Shown one piece after another: positions 17,070-26,450 of a stretch of DNA of 64,000 nt. The stretch covers positions 186,001-250,000 of the forward strand of contig NZ_STFZ01000034.1 in NCBI RefSeq assembly GCF_005222845.1, read 5' to 3'. The position numbers and the translations under genes are program-made. Numbering within the stretch: the stretch's first letter is position 1; every line of letters starts with the position of its first letter. This stretch comes from Rhizobium sp. FY34 (GTDB taxonomy: Bacteria; Pseudomonadota; Alphaproteobacteria; Rhizobiales; Rhizobiaceae). The notes under the pieces are model-generated. The model had not been told where the DNA came from. It did not search any database and saw only the letters and a list, made by a program, of their open reading frames with translations.

Positions 17070-17840
17070 GTGTCTCTTCCTGCTGCTCAGTTTCCTGACC
17101 TTGTCGATCGGCCGGTGCTGGTAACCGGCGGTGCCTCGGGCATTGGCGCGGCCTTTGTCGAGGCCTTTGCCGCCCAGGGCGCGAAAGTCGCCTTTATCGA
17201 TGTGTCGCGCGAGGCCTCCGATGCGCTTGCCACCTCGCTTGCCGGCAGGATGCGCCATGACGTGCTGCCGCTGATTGCCGATCTGCGCGATGTGGATGCG
17301 ATCCGCATGGCGGTGACAGGCGCGGCCGAACGGCTTGGCGGTCTCGGCATCGTCGTCAACAATGCCGGGTTCGATGATCGCCATGAGCTTTCCGAGGTGA
17401 CCTCGGACTATTGGGACGACAATCAGGCGATCAACCTCAAGCAGATGTTCTTCGTCTCCCAGGCAGCCGTGCCTTACCTGAGCCAAGACGGGCGCGGCGC
17501 CATCGTCAACCTGTCGTCCATCTCCTTCATGCTCAATATGGGTGGTATGCCGAGCTATACGACGGCAAAGGCCGGCATTCTGGGCCTGACGAAAAGCCTC
17601 GCCGGGCGGCTTGGGCCGGATGGCATCCGCGTCAACGCCATCCTGCCGGGCATGATCGTCACCGAGCGGCAGAAGCGCCTGTGGCTTTCGCCGGAAAGCA
17701 TGCAGGCGATGATTGACCGGCAATGCCTGAAACGCAATCTCGACCCGGCAGATCTGACCGGCCCCTGCCTGTTCCTGGCATCGGCTGCATCTTCCGGCAT
17801 GACGGCGCAATGGATAACTGTGGATGGAGGAGTGCTCTGA
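17070..17840 (+). CDS. SDR-family sugar 1-dehydrogenase (galactose/arabinose-type)
   Basis: A 256-residue short-chain dehydrogenase. The cofactor motif TGGASGIG is near residue 19, NNAG follows at about 96, and the catalytic Ser and YTTAK (Tyr and Lys) are at about 140-165. I chose the GTG at 17070 because AGAGGAA precedes it by 6 bases and because the ATG at 17049 lies inside the operator. It is first in an operon with dgoK, dgoA and an SMP-30 lactonase, so it most likely oxidises D-galactose (or a related aldose) to the lactone with NAD(P)+. Exact substrate is inferred from context. It overlaps dgoK by one base (TGATG). Confidence 0.88.
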   Translation: MSLPAAQFPDLVDRPVLVTGGASGIGAAFVEAFAAQGAKVAFIDVSREASDALATSLAGRMRHDVLPLIADLRDVDAIRMAVTGAAERLGGLGIVVNNAGFDDRHELSEVTSDYWDDNQAINLKQMFFVSQAAVPYLSQDGRGAIVNLSSISFMLNMGGMPSYTTAKAGILGLTKSLAGRLGPDGIRVNAILPGMIVTERQKRLWLSPESMQAMIDRQCLKRNLDPADLTGPCLFLASAASSGMTAQWITVDGGVL

Positions 17841-18775
17841 TGACTGAACCCGCCTATGTGGCCGTGGACTGGGGAACGAGCAGCTTCCGGCTCTGGCTTT
17901 TGGATGCCGAGGACAATGTTCTGGCTGAGCGACGCAGCGGCGAAGGCATGACGACGGCGGCAAAGACCGGTTTTGCCCCGGTTCTGGACAGCCACCTTGC
18001 CGCCATCCAAGCGCCCGCTTCGCTTCCCGTCATCATCTGCGGCATGGCCGGCGCCCGCCAGGGCTGGGTAGAGGCCGGTTACGTGGACGTGCCGGCGCGG
18101 CTTTCGGCCGTTCTGGGCGGCGCCGTTGCGGTGGACGCCGAAGGTCGCGATATCCGCATCCTGCCCGGTATTGCCCAACGCAGCATGGATGCACCCGATG
18201 TGATGCGCGGCGAGGAAACCCAATTGCTCGGAGCTATCGGCACTGGCGCCTCCGGCGAGCGGCTTGTCTGCATGCCCGGCACGCATTCCAAATGGGTGAC
18301 GGTGAGCGGCGACCGGGTGACCGGCTTTGCCTCCTTCATGACCGGCGAAGTGTTCGACGTTCTGTCAAAGCAATCGATCCTGTCGCATGCGGTTGCGGGT
18401 GCCGACAGCTTTGACGGCACGCATCCGGCCTTTCGTGCCGCAGTCGAGATGGCGGCCCGCCGTCCGCAGATGTTCACCAACCTCATCTTCACCTGCCGCT
18501 CCGGCCAATTGCTGCATGGGCTGGATGCAACGGCTGCTTCTGCAAGACTTTCCGGCATCCTGATCGGCACCGAAATTGCCGGCGGCCTGTCGCTGAGCGG
18601 TGAAGGCGCCAAGGTGCATCTGGTTGCTTCCGGGCGTCTGAAGGGTCTCTATGAGGCGGCCCTTGAGGCCGCAGGCTTTACTTTTGAAACCATCGACGCA
18701 GATGACGCAGTCCGCGCCGGCCTGTCGATGGCCGCCCAATCCCTCTTTTTCAGCGACGCAAGGACGAGTGCATGA
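17840..18775 (+). CDS. dgoK: 2-dehydro-3-deoxygalactonokinase
   Basis: A 311-residue kinase starting at the ATG overlapping the dehydrogenase stop (TGATG); a longer frame back to 17723 lies inside the upstream gene. It phosphorylates 2-keto-3-deoxy-galactonate. The N-terminal phosphate motif VAVDWGTSSFRLWLLD, GMAGARQGWVEAGY and the MPGTHSKWV segment are family marks. Its stop overlaps dgoA by 4 bases. Together with dgoA it completes the lower part of the De Ley-Doudoroff route. Confidence 0.95.
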   Translation: MTEPAYVAVDWGTSSFRLWLLDAEDNVLAERRSGEGMTTAAKTGFAPVLDSHLAAIQAPASLPVIICGMAGARQGWVEAGYVDVPARLSAVLGGAVAVDAEGRDIRILPGIAQRSMDAPDVMRGEETQLLGAIGTGASGERLVCMPGTHSKWVTVSGDRVTGFASFMTGEVFDVLSKQSILSHAVAGADSFDGTHPAFRAAVEMAARRPQMFTNLIFTCRSGQLLHGLDATAASARLSGILIGTEIAGGLSLSGEGAKVHLVASGRLKGLYEAALEAAGFTFETIDADDAVRAGLSMAAQSLFFSDARTSA

Positions 18776-19410
18776 CCCGCATCCCCTTCCCCTCCATGCA
18801 GCGGCCCCTGGTGGCCATTCTGCGCGGCCTGACACCAGACGAAACGCAGGCGGTCGTCGGCGGCCTGATCGAGACCGGCTTTACCGCGATCGAGATCCCG
18901 CTCAATTCGCCCGATCCGTTCCGCTCCATCGAGATCGCCGCGAAAATGGCCCCGGCCGATTGCCTGATCGGCGCCGGCACGGTGCTGACCGTTGAGGATG
19001 TCGAAGCGCTCGACGCCGCCGGAGGCCGGCTGATGGTGAGCCCGAATGTCGATCCGCCGGTGATTGCGCTGGCCGCCGCCAAGGGCATGGTGACGCTGCC
19101 CGGCTGCTTTACCGCAACCGAAGCGCTGGCCGCTGCCAAGGCCGGCGCCACAGGCCTTAAATTCTTTCCGGCAAGCGTGCTTGGGCCGTCCGGAATCAAT
19201 GCCATGCGCGCCGTTCTGCCAAAGGAACTATTGATTGCCGCCGTCGGCGGCGTGTCGGAGGTGAATTTCGGCGATTATATCAAAGGTGGCATCACCGCTT
19301 TCGGTCTCGGCTCCAGCCTCTACAAGCCCGGCATGAGCGCAGACGCCGTGCGTGACAGAGCCCGGATCACCATCGAGGCCTATGACCGAGCGATAAAGGA
19401 GAATGCATGA
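18772..19410 (+). CDS. dgoA: 2-dehydro-3-deoxy-6-phosphogalactonate aldolase
   Basis: A 212-residue class I aldolase of the KDPG/KDPGal type that gives pyruvate and glyceraldehyde 3-phosphate. The general base Glu is in FTAIEIPLNSP (about residues 35-45), and the Schiff-base Lys is in GLKFFPASVLGP (about 129-134). GAGTVLTVEDV is another family segment. Placement after dgoK favours phosphogalactonate over phosphogluconate as substrate. It overlaps both neighbours by 4 bases (ATGA). Confidence 0.95.
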   Translation: MTRIPFPSMQRPLVAILRGLTPDETQAVVGGLIETGFTAIEIPLNSPDPFRSIEIAAKMAPADCLIGAGTVLTVEDVEALDAAGGRLMVSPNVDPPVIALAAAKGMVTLPGCFTATEALAAAKAGATGLKFFPASVLGPSGINAMRAVLPKELLIAAVGGVSEVNFGDYIKGGITAFGLGSSLYKPGMSADAVRDRARITIEAYDRAIKENA

Positions 19411-20291
19411 GCGAGCTTTACCCGTTTCAGGGCTCCGTTCTGTCTCACCATGCCTGCGAGCTTGGCGAAGGCCCGACCTATGATGCGCAGACCAACACGG
19501 CCTATTGGTTCAACATCCTGTGCCGCGAGCTGCATGAGCTGAACATGACGACCGGCGAAGCCCGACTGCATGCCCTGCCCTTTCGCGGCAGCATGCTGGC
19601 GCGCATCGACGATGACCGCCAGCTGGTCGCTTCCGACCAGGGGCTGATGATCCGCGACCGGATGACCGGCCGTTTCGAGCGCTATCTGGAGTTGGAGCCC
19701 GCCCATATGGGCAATCGCTCCAATGATGGTCGCGTGCATCCCTCCGGCAGCCTGTGGATCGGCACGATGGGCCTGAAGGCGCAGAACGGCGCCGGCTCGA
19801 TCTATCATGTGGCGCGCGGCACCGTGACACGCCTATTTACCGGTATCAGCATTCCGAACGCGATCTGCTTTTCGCCGGATGGCGCCACCGGCTATTATAC
19901 CGATACCCGTGGCAGCACGATCATGCGCGTGCCGCTGGATCCGGCCACCGGCCTGCCCTCAGGCGAGGCCTCGGTATTTGTCGAGGGTGGCGCACCGGGC
20001 GGAGCCGATGGTGCGGTCTGCGACGGGGACGGTTTCATCTGGAACGCAAGATGGGGACAGGCCGCCGTCGATCGCTATGCGCCGGATGGCCGCCATGTGG
20101 CGCGCTACCAGCTACCGAGCGCCCGCACCACCTGCCCGGCTTTCTTCGGTGAGGCCGGCGACCGCCTGTTCGTGACGAGTGCCTTCGAGGGTGCCAGCCC
20201 GCAGGAGCGCGAAGACGATCCCCAGGCCGGCTTCACATTCGATCTCGGCGTGACGGTTCCCGGACGGCTGGAGCCCTCCTATCTAATCTGA
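19407..20291 (+). CDS. SMP-30/gluconolactonase-family sugar lactonase
   Basis: A 294-residue beta-propeller of the SMP-30/LRE family. Metal-binding and structural segments LGEGPTYDAQTNTAYWFNI, NRSNDGRVHPSGSLWIGTMG and NAICFSPDGATGYYTDT are all present. It would open the lactone made by the dehydrogenase at the start of the operon, giving the aldonate. It is the last gene, joined by a 4-base overlap, and a strong terminator follows. The aldonate dehydratase needed between lactonase and dgoK is not in the window. Confidence 0.92.
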   Translation: MSELYPFQGSVLSHHACELGEGPTYDAQTNTAYWFNILCRELHELNMTTGEARLHALPFRGSMLARIDDDRQLVASDQGLMIRDRMTGRFERYLELEPAHMGNRSNDGRVHPSGSLWIGTMGLKAQNGAGSIYHVARGTVTRLFTGISIPNAICFSPDGATGYYTDTRGSTIMRVPLDPATGLPSGEASVFVEGGAPGGADGAVCDGDGFIWNARWGQAAVDRYAPDGRHVARYQLPSARTTCPAFFGEAGDRLFVTSAFEGASPQEREDDPQAGFTFDLGVTVPGRLEPSYLI

Positions 20292-20349
20292 CATGGCTTG
20301 ATCGCGAAGAGGCGGTGAGAACCGTCATTTCGAGCATGCAAACGGCAAA

Positions 20350-20386
20350 AGGCGAAAACGTTCCGGCGTTTTCGCCTGTTTTTTTA
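20350..20386 (+). terminator. Strong rho-independent terminator of the sugar operon
   Basis: An 11-bp perfect stem (20350-20360 with 20367-20377), a 6-base loop, then G and a run of seven T. Located 59 bases after the lactonase stop. Confidence 0.92.
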
Positions 20387-20498
20387 GCAATTGCATTCGG
20401 AACCATCCCTTTCTGTGGGCATTGACCACCCGAGACGACAGAGCGGCACGACAACAGGCTGCTTTGTCCGGATCAACGAAACGAAAGGTATTGATGAT

Positions 20499-21035
20499 AT
20501 GAAGAAGACCCTGAGCACCATGGCGGCAGCTGCCGTTCTGATGGCTTCCTCCGCGATTGCACCGGCTCTGGCACAGACCAGCACCACGCCCGTTGCCCCC
20601 AGCGCGCAGACCAACACGACGACGCCCGCAGGCGCAGCAGGCTCGTCTTCGATGGGCACACGTGCCGCTGGCATGACCGGCGCATATCTGACGCAGCAGG
20701 CCGCAACCCAGATCAGCGCTAATGACTATATTGGCAAAGCGATCTACAATGGCGAGAACAACAGCATCGGCAATGTGACCGATCTGATCATCGAAGAAAA
20801 CGGCGGCATTGTTGCGGCTGTGGTCGGCGTCGGTGGCTTCCTCGGCATGGGCGAAAAGAATGTCGCAGTGCCGATGGACAAGCTGAACGTGACCCGCGAA
20901 GACGACAATGACATCCGCCTGACCACGATGGAAACGGCCGCATCGCTGAAGGCCGCACCGGAATTTCTGATGCTCGACGATCAGGACGATGCCGTGCAGT
21001 CGAATGGCACGACGACGGCCCCTGCTCGCCCGTAA
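20499..21035 (+). CDS. Secreted PRC-barrel domain protein
   Basis: A 178-residue protein started at the ATG at 20499, after GAAAGGTATTGATGAT. A signal peptide covers residues 1-25 or so (MKKTLSTMAAAAVLMASS, ending near ALAQ). A Thr/Ala/Ser-rich stretch follows, then a PRC-barrel (about residues 75-145: YIGKAIYNGENNSIGNVTDL ... VAVPMDKLNVTRED). Proteins of this type are common in rhizobial envelopes and are of unknown function. The gene is bounded by a terminator on each side, so it is monocistronic. Confidence 0.88.
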   Translation: MKKTLSTMAAAAVLMASSAIAPALAQTSTTPVAPSAQTNTTTPAGAAGSSSMGTRAAGMTGAYLTQQAATQISANDYIGKAIYNGENNSIGNVTDLIIEENGGIVAAVVGVGGFLGMGEKNVAVPMDKLNVTREDDNDIRLTTMETAASLKAAPEFLMLDDQDDAVQSNGTTTAPARP

Positions 21036-21076
21036 CGGCGCACCTTCGGGACAAGCGGTAATATACCGTATCGATC

Positions 21077-21106
21077 AGGGGCAGTGCTGCGGCGCTGCCC
21101 CTTTTT
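21077..21106 (+). terminator. Rho-independent terminator after the PRC-barrel gene
   Basis: AGGGGCAG (21077-21084) pairs with CTGCCCCT (21095-21102), extended by three inner pairs, and TTTTT follows. It lies between this gene and the convergent GGDEF-EAL gene. Confidence 0.85.
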
Positions 21107-21144
21107 CGTGTGCGGCACCAAGATGAAAGGCGGCGACCAAAGGA

Positions 21145-22506
21145 TCAGGCGGTCTGGTGCTGCGGCATGGCGAAATCGCGGTGGTTCTGCGCAAGGTAGC
21201 GCAGTGTTGCGGCGGCATCCACCGGACGACCGTAATAATAGCCCTGCCCCATGGCGCAGCCGAGTGCCTGCAGCTTGTCGGCATCGGCCTTTTCCTCGAT
21301 GCCTTCCGCGACGACCTGCAGGTCCAGCCCGTCGCACATGGCGATGATGGCCTTGACGATATGTTCCGAAGCCCGGTCCGTGGTGATGCGCGAGACAAAG
21401 GCCCGGTCGATCTTCACCTTGTCGAAGGTAAAGTCACGCAGCCTCCCGAGACTGGATTGTCCGGTGCCGAAATCATCGAGCGAAATGCGGATACCGGCCT
21501 GGCGCAAATCCCAGATGATGCGTTCGGCCGTATCGGCCGAGGTCATCACCGCCGTTTCAGTAATCTCCAGCTCCAGCCGGCAGGGGTCAAGCCCGACACG
21601 GTTCAGCGTCGACAGGATGCTGGGCGCCGTACCAATGTCCATCAGCTGCGCGGAAGACAGGTTGAACGACAGGAACAGTTCGCGTGGCCAGGAGAGCGCC
21701 GCCTCAGCCGCCTTGCGCAGCAGGGTTTCCGACAGGGCATCGATAAAGCCGCGCTCTTCGGCGAGCGGCACGAAGACGGCCGGCGAGACAAATCCGAGAT
21801 CAGCATCGATCCAACGGGCCAGCGCCTCGAAGCCGACGACGGAACCATCGCGGATGCGCACGATCGGCTGGAAATGCACATCCACCGCATCGGCAATGAT
21901 GGCATTGCGCAGCGCCTGCTCCAGTTGCGTGGCGCGCTTCATTTCCTGGGCAATCTCGCGGGAATAGACGGTGATCTGGCCGCGTCCTCGCCGCTTGGAG
22001 CGGTACAGTGCGGTCTCGGCGCTTTTCAGCAATTCCTCGAACTCTTCACCGGCAAAGGGATAGACGGCAAAGCCGAAAGAGGCCGACAGCCGGACATTAC
22101 GGTCGCCGAGATCATAGGGGGCCGACAACACTTCCTTGATCATCTGGCCCAGGCGTTCGGCGCTCGTCTTTTCAAACACCAACGGCAGCAGGAAGGCAAA
22201 TTCGTCGCCTTCGTGGCGGGTCACGGTTGCGCCGTCGGGGATGCAGGCCTTCAGCCGATGTGCCACCTGGCAGAGGATCTCGTCGCCCGCTTCCGAGCCG
22301 AACAGGTCATTGAGGGGTTTGAAGCCATCGAGATTGGCGATGCCAATGGTAAAGGGCGCAGGATCATCGGCGCGCTCCAGCGCGACCGCCTGCACCTTTT
22401 CCCGCAGCCGGTGGCGATTGCCAAGACCGGTCAACGGATCTCGATAGGCCATGGCCTGCAGTTCGTTCTGTGTGACCTGTGGCAATGGACGACCCGCAGA
22501 ATTCAT
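21145..22506 (-). CDS. GGDEF-EAL cyclic-di-GMP enzyme
   Basis: A 453-residue cytoplasmic protein with no membrane segment or sensor domain. The GGDEF domain (about residues 20-175) has DPLTGLGNR and NLDGFKPLND, but the signature reads RHEGDEF, with Glu in place of the first Gly. The EAL domain (about 195-445) has all key parts: FEALARW, FNLSS, ELEITETAVM, DDFGTGQSS, KIDRAF, VAEGIEE and GQGYYYGRP. It should hydrolyse cyclic-di-GMP; synthesis is uncertain. It follows the PAS-REC gene by 81 bases on the same strand, so the two may form one signalling unit. Confidence 0.92.
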   Translation of the reverse strand: MNSAGRPLPQVTQNELQAMAYRDPLTGLGNRHRLREKVQAVALERADDPAPFTIGIANLDGFKPLNDLFGSEAGDEILCQVAHRLKACIPDGATVTRHEGDEFAFLLPLVFEKTSAERLGQMIKEVLSAPYDLGDRNVRLSASFGFAVYPFAGEEFEELLKSAETALYRSKRRGRGQITVYSREIAQEMKRATQLEQALRNAIIADAVDVHFQPIVRIRDGSVVGFEALARWIDADLGFVSPAVFVPLAEERGFIDALSETLLRKAAEAALSWPRELFLSFNLSSAQLMDIGTAPSILSTLNRVGLDPCRLELEITETAVMTSADTAERIIWDLRQAGIRISLDDFGTGQSSLGRLRDFTFDKVKIDRAFVSRITTDRASEHIVKAIIAMCDGLDLQVVAEGIEEKADADKLQALGCAMGQGYYYGRPVDAAATLRYLAQNHRDFAMPQHQTA

Positions 22507-22587
22507 AAAAATGCCCCACGCATCTTTGGGTATGGCGCAGAATGAGGCTCAATGATTAAGAAATGAATAGCGCCCATGCGGCCGGGT

Positions 22588-24261
22588 TCAGCCGCTATCC
22601 CGTTGATTGCGCTGGCCGGGCACATCGGTGAGATACCGGCGGAATTTCTCCTCCAGAATGTCTGGGCTGAGCGGCTTCATCACCACATCATTCATGCCCG
22701 CCGCCCAGCAGGCGTCGCGATCGCCTTCCACCGCCGGCGACAGCACGCCGATGATCGGAGTGCGGCCGGGAATCTCCTCCGTTTCACGGATCTTCGAGGC
22801 TGCCTCGAAACCATTGAGGCCCGGAAGCGTGATATCCATCAGGACGATCCGCGGATTGAGTTCACGCCACATCCGCACCGCCTCCTCCCCGTCCGAGGCA
22901 ATCGCATAGCGATAGCCAAAGCCTTCGAGGATCTGCGCAAAGACAATCTGGTTCACCTTGTTGTCTTCCGCGACCAGCACGTCGATCGTCGTGTCCGATG
23001 AAATCTGCCAATCATTGGCATCGGCATGCGTATCGTTCTTCGGTGCAGGGCGCGTCAACTGGCGGGCGACATCGCGCACAAGGTCGCGTTCCATCTGGAA
23101 GACCTCAAAGACCAAGACGTCGATTCCGGTTGCCTGGGCAAGTTCCAGGCAGCCGATATCCATGGCGCCATCGATGACGATCAGATCAATGCTGACATTG
23201 CGTTGCCTGGCAATCTCGACGATCGCCCGCATCTCTTCGCTATTGCGGGCCGCCGTCGCATCAAGCCCGGAGCGCACCAGAAGCGCCACGCCCTCGCTTT
23301 CAGCCAGATCATCTTCCGTAACCAGCAGAACCTTGCGCCCGGCAAGAGCCAAGGCATCGTCCTGCGCCACGGACGCTGCATCCTTGGCGGCTGCACCACG
23401 CATGTCGGAATGTACGAAATCCAGCCCCTCGATACCGGCAAGCACCCGCTCCGGCTGAAAGCCGTTGCCAATCACATCGGAGAGATCCTCCATGGTGGTG
23501 ACGACGAAATAGCGACCCGGCTTTCCGACGCGGAACTTGCGGGTAATGATCGCGGTCTTCGTGCCGTTCGGTCGAATGACGCTTTCCGCCACATGGAAAG
23601 GCACGCCGGTTTCCTGCACCTGGCGATTGGTTCTCTCGATGCGCTCTGCAAGCTCGGGCATATGCAGGTCGCGCGCACTGCGCCCGAGGATTTCCTCCGG
23701 CGCCATGCTGTAGAGCGAGGAGGCTGCCAGATTGACCGCCACATAGGAGAGATTGCGGTCCTTGACCATGACCGGGAAAGGCAGGTTATCGAGGATCTCC
23801 TCAGTCACCTGCACGCGCTCGAGATCTGCGCGCCACTGTTCTTCGCGCTTGCGGTGTTCGGAGACATCGCGAATGATGCACACACCGAAACCGGAGGGCA
23901 GACGGCGTTTGGTCAGCGACATCCAGCGGTCGGTAGCACGCTGCTCGATGGTTTCGCCCCGTTCCTTCCACAGCGCGGCAATTTCGCCGGCAATCCAGTC
24001 TTCGCGGCTGACGGTCGTGCGGCGGCTGCGCTCGCCCTGCGCCGGCCAGTAACCGCCGTGATCATACAATATGCCGAACAGATCCCGCAGCCTTGTGCCA
24101 CGGGCGGGCACGACTGGCAAAGCGGGCAGGAAATTGCGGATCTGGGGGCTGGCAAAGACGATCGCGTCATTGCGATCATACACAAGGAAGGCACCGGAAA
24201 TCGCCTCGGAGACAATGTCCAGACATTGAAGCTGGATATCCAAAGGCGTGCCTTCGCTCAT
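22588..24261 (-). CDS. PAS-PAS-REC-REC signalling protein without a kinase domain
   Basis: A 557-residue protein from the ATG at 24261 (MSEGTPLDIQ); a start at 24339 is also open. Two PAS-like domains (about residues 10-150 and 160-270) come first. A degenerate receiver follows (about 300-400: TEDD and DLIVIDGAMD but no clear Lys), and then a complete receiver (about 425-540) with AEDN, the phospho-acceptor Asp in IVLMDITLPG, and MKPLSP. There is no HisKA or ATPase domain, so a separate kinase must feed it. The downstream GGDEF-EAL gene is its likely output partner. Confidence 0.85.
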   Translation of the reverse strand: MSEGTPLDIQLQCLDIVSEAISGAFLVYDRNDAIVFASPQIRNFLPALPVVPARGTRLRDLFGILYDHGGYWPAQGERSRRTTVSREDWIAGEIAALWKERGETIEQRATDRWMSLTKRRLPSGFGVCIIRDVSEHRKREEQWRADLERVQVTEEILDNLPFPVMVKDRNLSYVAVNLAASSLYSMAPEEILGRSARDLHMPELAERIERTNRQVQETGVPFHVAESVIRPNGTKTAIITRKFRVGKPGRYFVVTTMEDLSDVIGNGFQPERVLAGIEGLDFVHSDMRGAAAKDAASVAQDDALALAGRKVLLVTEDDLAESEGVALLVRSGLDATAARNSEEMRAIVEIARQRNVSIDLIVIDGAMDIGCLELAQATGIDVLVFEVFQMERDLVRDVARQLTRPAPKNDTHADANDWQISSDTTIDVLVAEDNKVNQIVFAQILEGFGYRYAIASDGEEAVRMWRELNPRIVLMDITLPGLNGFEAASKIRETEEIPGRTPIIGVLSPAVEGDRDACWAAGMNDVVMKPLSPDILEEKFRRYLTDVPGQRNQRDSG

Positions 24262-24557
24262 CGGAAACCTATCCGATGGCGGCCCTTTGCCTCCGACAGG
24301 AGGAGCCGGCTGATACGCGGTGCCGGTCGCATTCCTCAATCCTTTTTTGCCAGACGGTTTCTTCCGCCGTATGGACGCCCGTTCTCTTTTTTGAAGTTAC
24401 AGATAGCTTACACTGCACAAGCTGGCGTGAAGCTGCTGTATCTTCCAAATTGGAACAAGTATCTGCTTTGCGTTAAGGTCGGATTAATGATGCCAAGTCG
24501 GGGGACAAGCTCTGCGCCGGGCTTTCGCTTGAGCGCTGAATGCGCGACAATGGCACC

Positions 24558-26450
24558 ATGCCCGTCAGACAGCTTTCAGAAACGCTCATCAACCAGATCG
24601 CCGCCGGCGAGGTCATCGAGAGACCGGCCAGCGCCGCCAAGGAACTGATCGAGAATGCCATCGATGCCGGGGCAACCCGCATCGAGATTGCCACCGCCGG
24701 CGGCGGCAAGAGCCTGATGCGCATCACCGACAATGGCGCCGGCATGGATGCCGCCGACCTGGAGCTTGCGGTGCGAAGGCACTGCACCTCGAAAATCTCG
24801 GCAACGCTTGATGATATCCGCACACTCGGCTTTCGCGGCGAGGCGCTGCCTTCGATCGGCTCGGTCGCCAAACTGTCGATCACCAGCCGCCAGGCGCATG
24901 CCGATACGGGCGTCGAGGTCTCGGTACAGGGCGGGCGCGTATCTGCGGTCAAGCCGGCGGCTGCCAACCGGGGCACGGTGGTGGAAGTGCGCGACATCTT
25001 CTTTGCCACCCCGGCACGCCTGAAGTTCCTGAAGACCGAGCGGGCCGAGGCCGGCGCCATCACTGAAGTGGTGAAGCGTATGGCGATGGCCTTTCCGCAG
25101 GTGCGCTTCGTGCTGTCCGGCACCGACCGCTCGACGCTGGAATTTCCCGCCGCGCCGGATGATCCGCTCACCCGCATGGCGCAGATTCTGGGCGCCGAGT
25201 TCAAGGACAATGCCATCGAGATCGATACGCTGCGCGAAGATGTCGGCCTTTCCGGTTATATCGGCGTGCCAACCTTCAACCGGGGTAATTCCGCCCATCA
25301 ATATGCCTTCGTCAATGGTCGGCCCGTGCAGGACAAGCTCATCCTCTCGGCCATTCGCGGCGCCTATGCCGAAACCATTCCTGCGGGTCGCTATCCCGTG
25401 GCGGTGCTGTCAATCACGCTTGATCCGGCGCTGGTGGATGTCAACGTGCATCCGGCCAAATCGGATGTGCGGTTTCGCGATCCGGGTCTCGTGCGCGGTC
25501 TCATCGTCGGTGCCGTGCGCCAGGCGCTGGCGCGCGAAGGCGACCGGGCGGCCACCACAGGCGCCAGCGGCCTGATGCGGGCATTTCGCACCGATGGCTT
25601 TGGCACATCACCAGCCTCACAGGCAGCCCAGCCGTCTGGCTATTATAACCCAGCCTATCGCCCGCCGGCCAATGCCGCCTGGAGTGCGGCCTCCTCGCCC
25701 TTCCGGCCGATGGAGGCAATGGGCAATGGAAGCGGCATGGCAGAGCGCAGCCAGGCCGCCTTCGACAGCATTCTCAGCCCAAGCGCCCGCACCGACATGG
25801 GTTATGCTGGCGCATCTTCTGGCGAGCTGAACACGGACGCGGCACAGGCCGCAGACCTTGCCCCCACGCAATACCGGCTGGGGGCGGCGCGCGCGCAACT
25901 GCACGAAAACTATATCGTGGCGCAGACGGAAAACGGCCTTGTCATTGTCGACCAGCATGCCGCCCATGAACGGCTGGTCTTCGAGGCCATGCGCAAGGCG
26001 CTGGAAAAGGATCGCCTTCCCTCGCAGGTGCTGCTGATCCCCGATATCGTCGATCTGCCGGAAGAAGACTGCGACCGGCTGATCGCCCATGCGCCGCAAC
26101 TGGAAAAGCTCGGCCTGGTGATCGAGCGTTTTGGTCCGGGCGCCGTTGCCGTGCGCGAAACGCCCTCGCTTCTGGGCGAAGTGGATGCAGCACGGCTGGT
26201 GCGCGATCTTGCCGACGAAGTGGGCGAATGGAACACCGCCGACGGCTTGAAAAGCCGGCTGGAGCATATCGCCGCCACCATGGCCTGCCATGGTTCGGTG
26301 CGCTCTGGCCGCAGATTGCGCCCGGAAGAGATGAATGCGCTGTTGCGCGAAATGGAGGCGACGCCCGGTTCAGGACAATGCAACCATGGCCGCCCGACCT
26401 ATATCGAACTGAAGCTGAGCGACATCGAACGGCTGTTCGGGCGCAGTTAG
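24558..26450 (+). CDS. mutL: DNA mismatch repair endonuclease MutL
   Basis: A 630-residue MutL starting at the ATG at 24558 ([12 protein letters not shown]); an ATG six codons earlier is possible. The GHKL ATPase motifs are clear: [18 protein letters not shown] and [12 protein letters not shown]. The C-terminal domain holds [12 protein letters not shown], which fits the nuclease motif DQHA(X)2E(X)4E, plus [10 protein letters not shown] and GQCNHGRP. So this MutL should nick DNA itself, as in bacteria without MutH. A variable linker (about residues 335-430) separates the halves. The stop codon lies within the terminal repeat of a palindromic element. Confidence 0.96.
   Translation: MPVRQLSETLINQIAAGEVIERPASAAKELIENAIDAGATRIEIATAGGGKSLMRITDNGAGMDAADLELAVRRHCTSKISATLDDIRTLGFRGEALPSIGSVAKLSITSRQAHADTGVEVSVQGGRVSAVKPAAANRGTVVEVRDIFFATPARLKFLKTERAEAGAITEVVKRMAMAFPQVRFVLSGTDRSTLEFPAAPDDPLTRMAQILGAEFKDNAIEIDTLREDVGLSGYIGVPTFNRGNSAHQYAFVNGRPVQDKLILSAIRGAYAETIPAGRYPVAVLSITLDPALVDVNVHPAKSDVRFRDPGLVRGLIVGAVRQALAREGDRAATTGASGLMRAFRTDGFGTSPASQAAQPSGYYNPAYRPPANAAWSAASSPFRPMEAMGNGSGMAERSQAAFDSILSPSARTDMGYAGASSGELNTDAAQAADLAPTQYRLGAARAQLHENYIVAQTENGLVIVDQHAAHERLVFEAMRKALEKDRLPSQVLLIPDIVDLPEEDCDRLIAHAPQLEKLGLVIERFGPGAVAVRETPSLLGEVDAARLVRDLADEVGEWNTADGLKSRLEHIAATMACHGSVRSGRRLRPEEMNALLREMEATPGSGQCNHGRPTYIELKLSDIERLFGRS

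Noticed and set aside
23026..24648. A 540-codon plus-strand frame opposite the PAS-REC gene
   Set aside because: The minus-strand protein has clear PAS and receiver motifs; the plus-strand translation has none.
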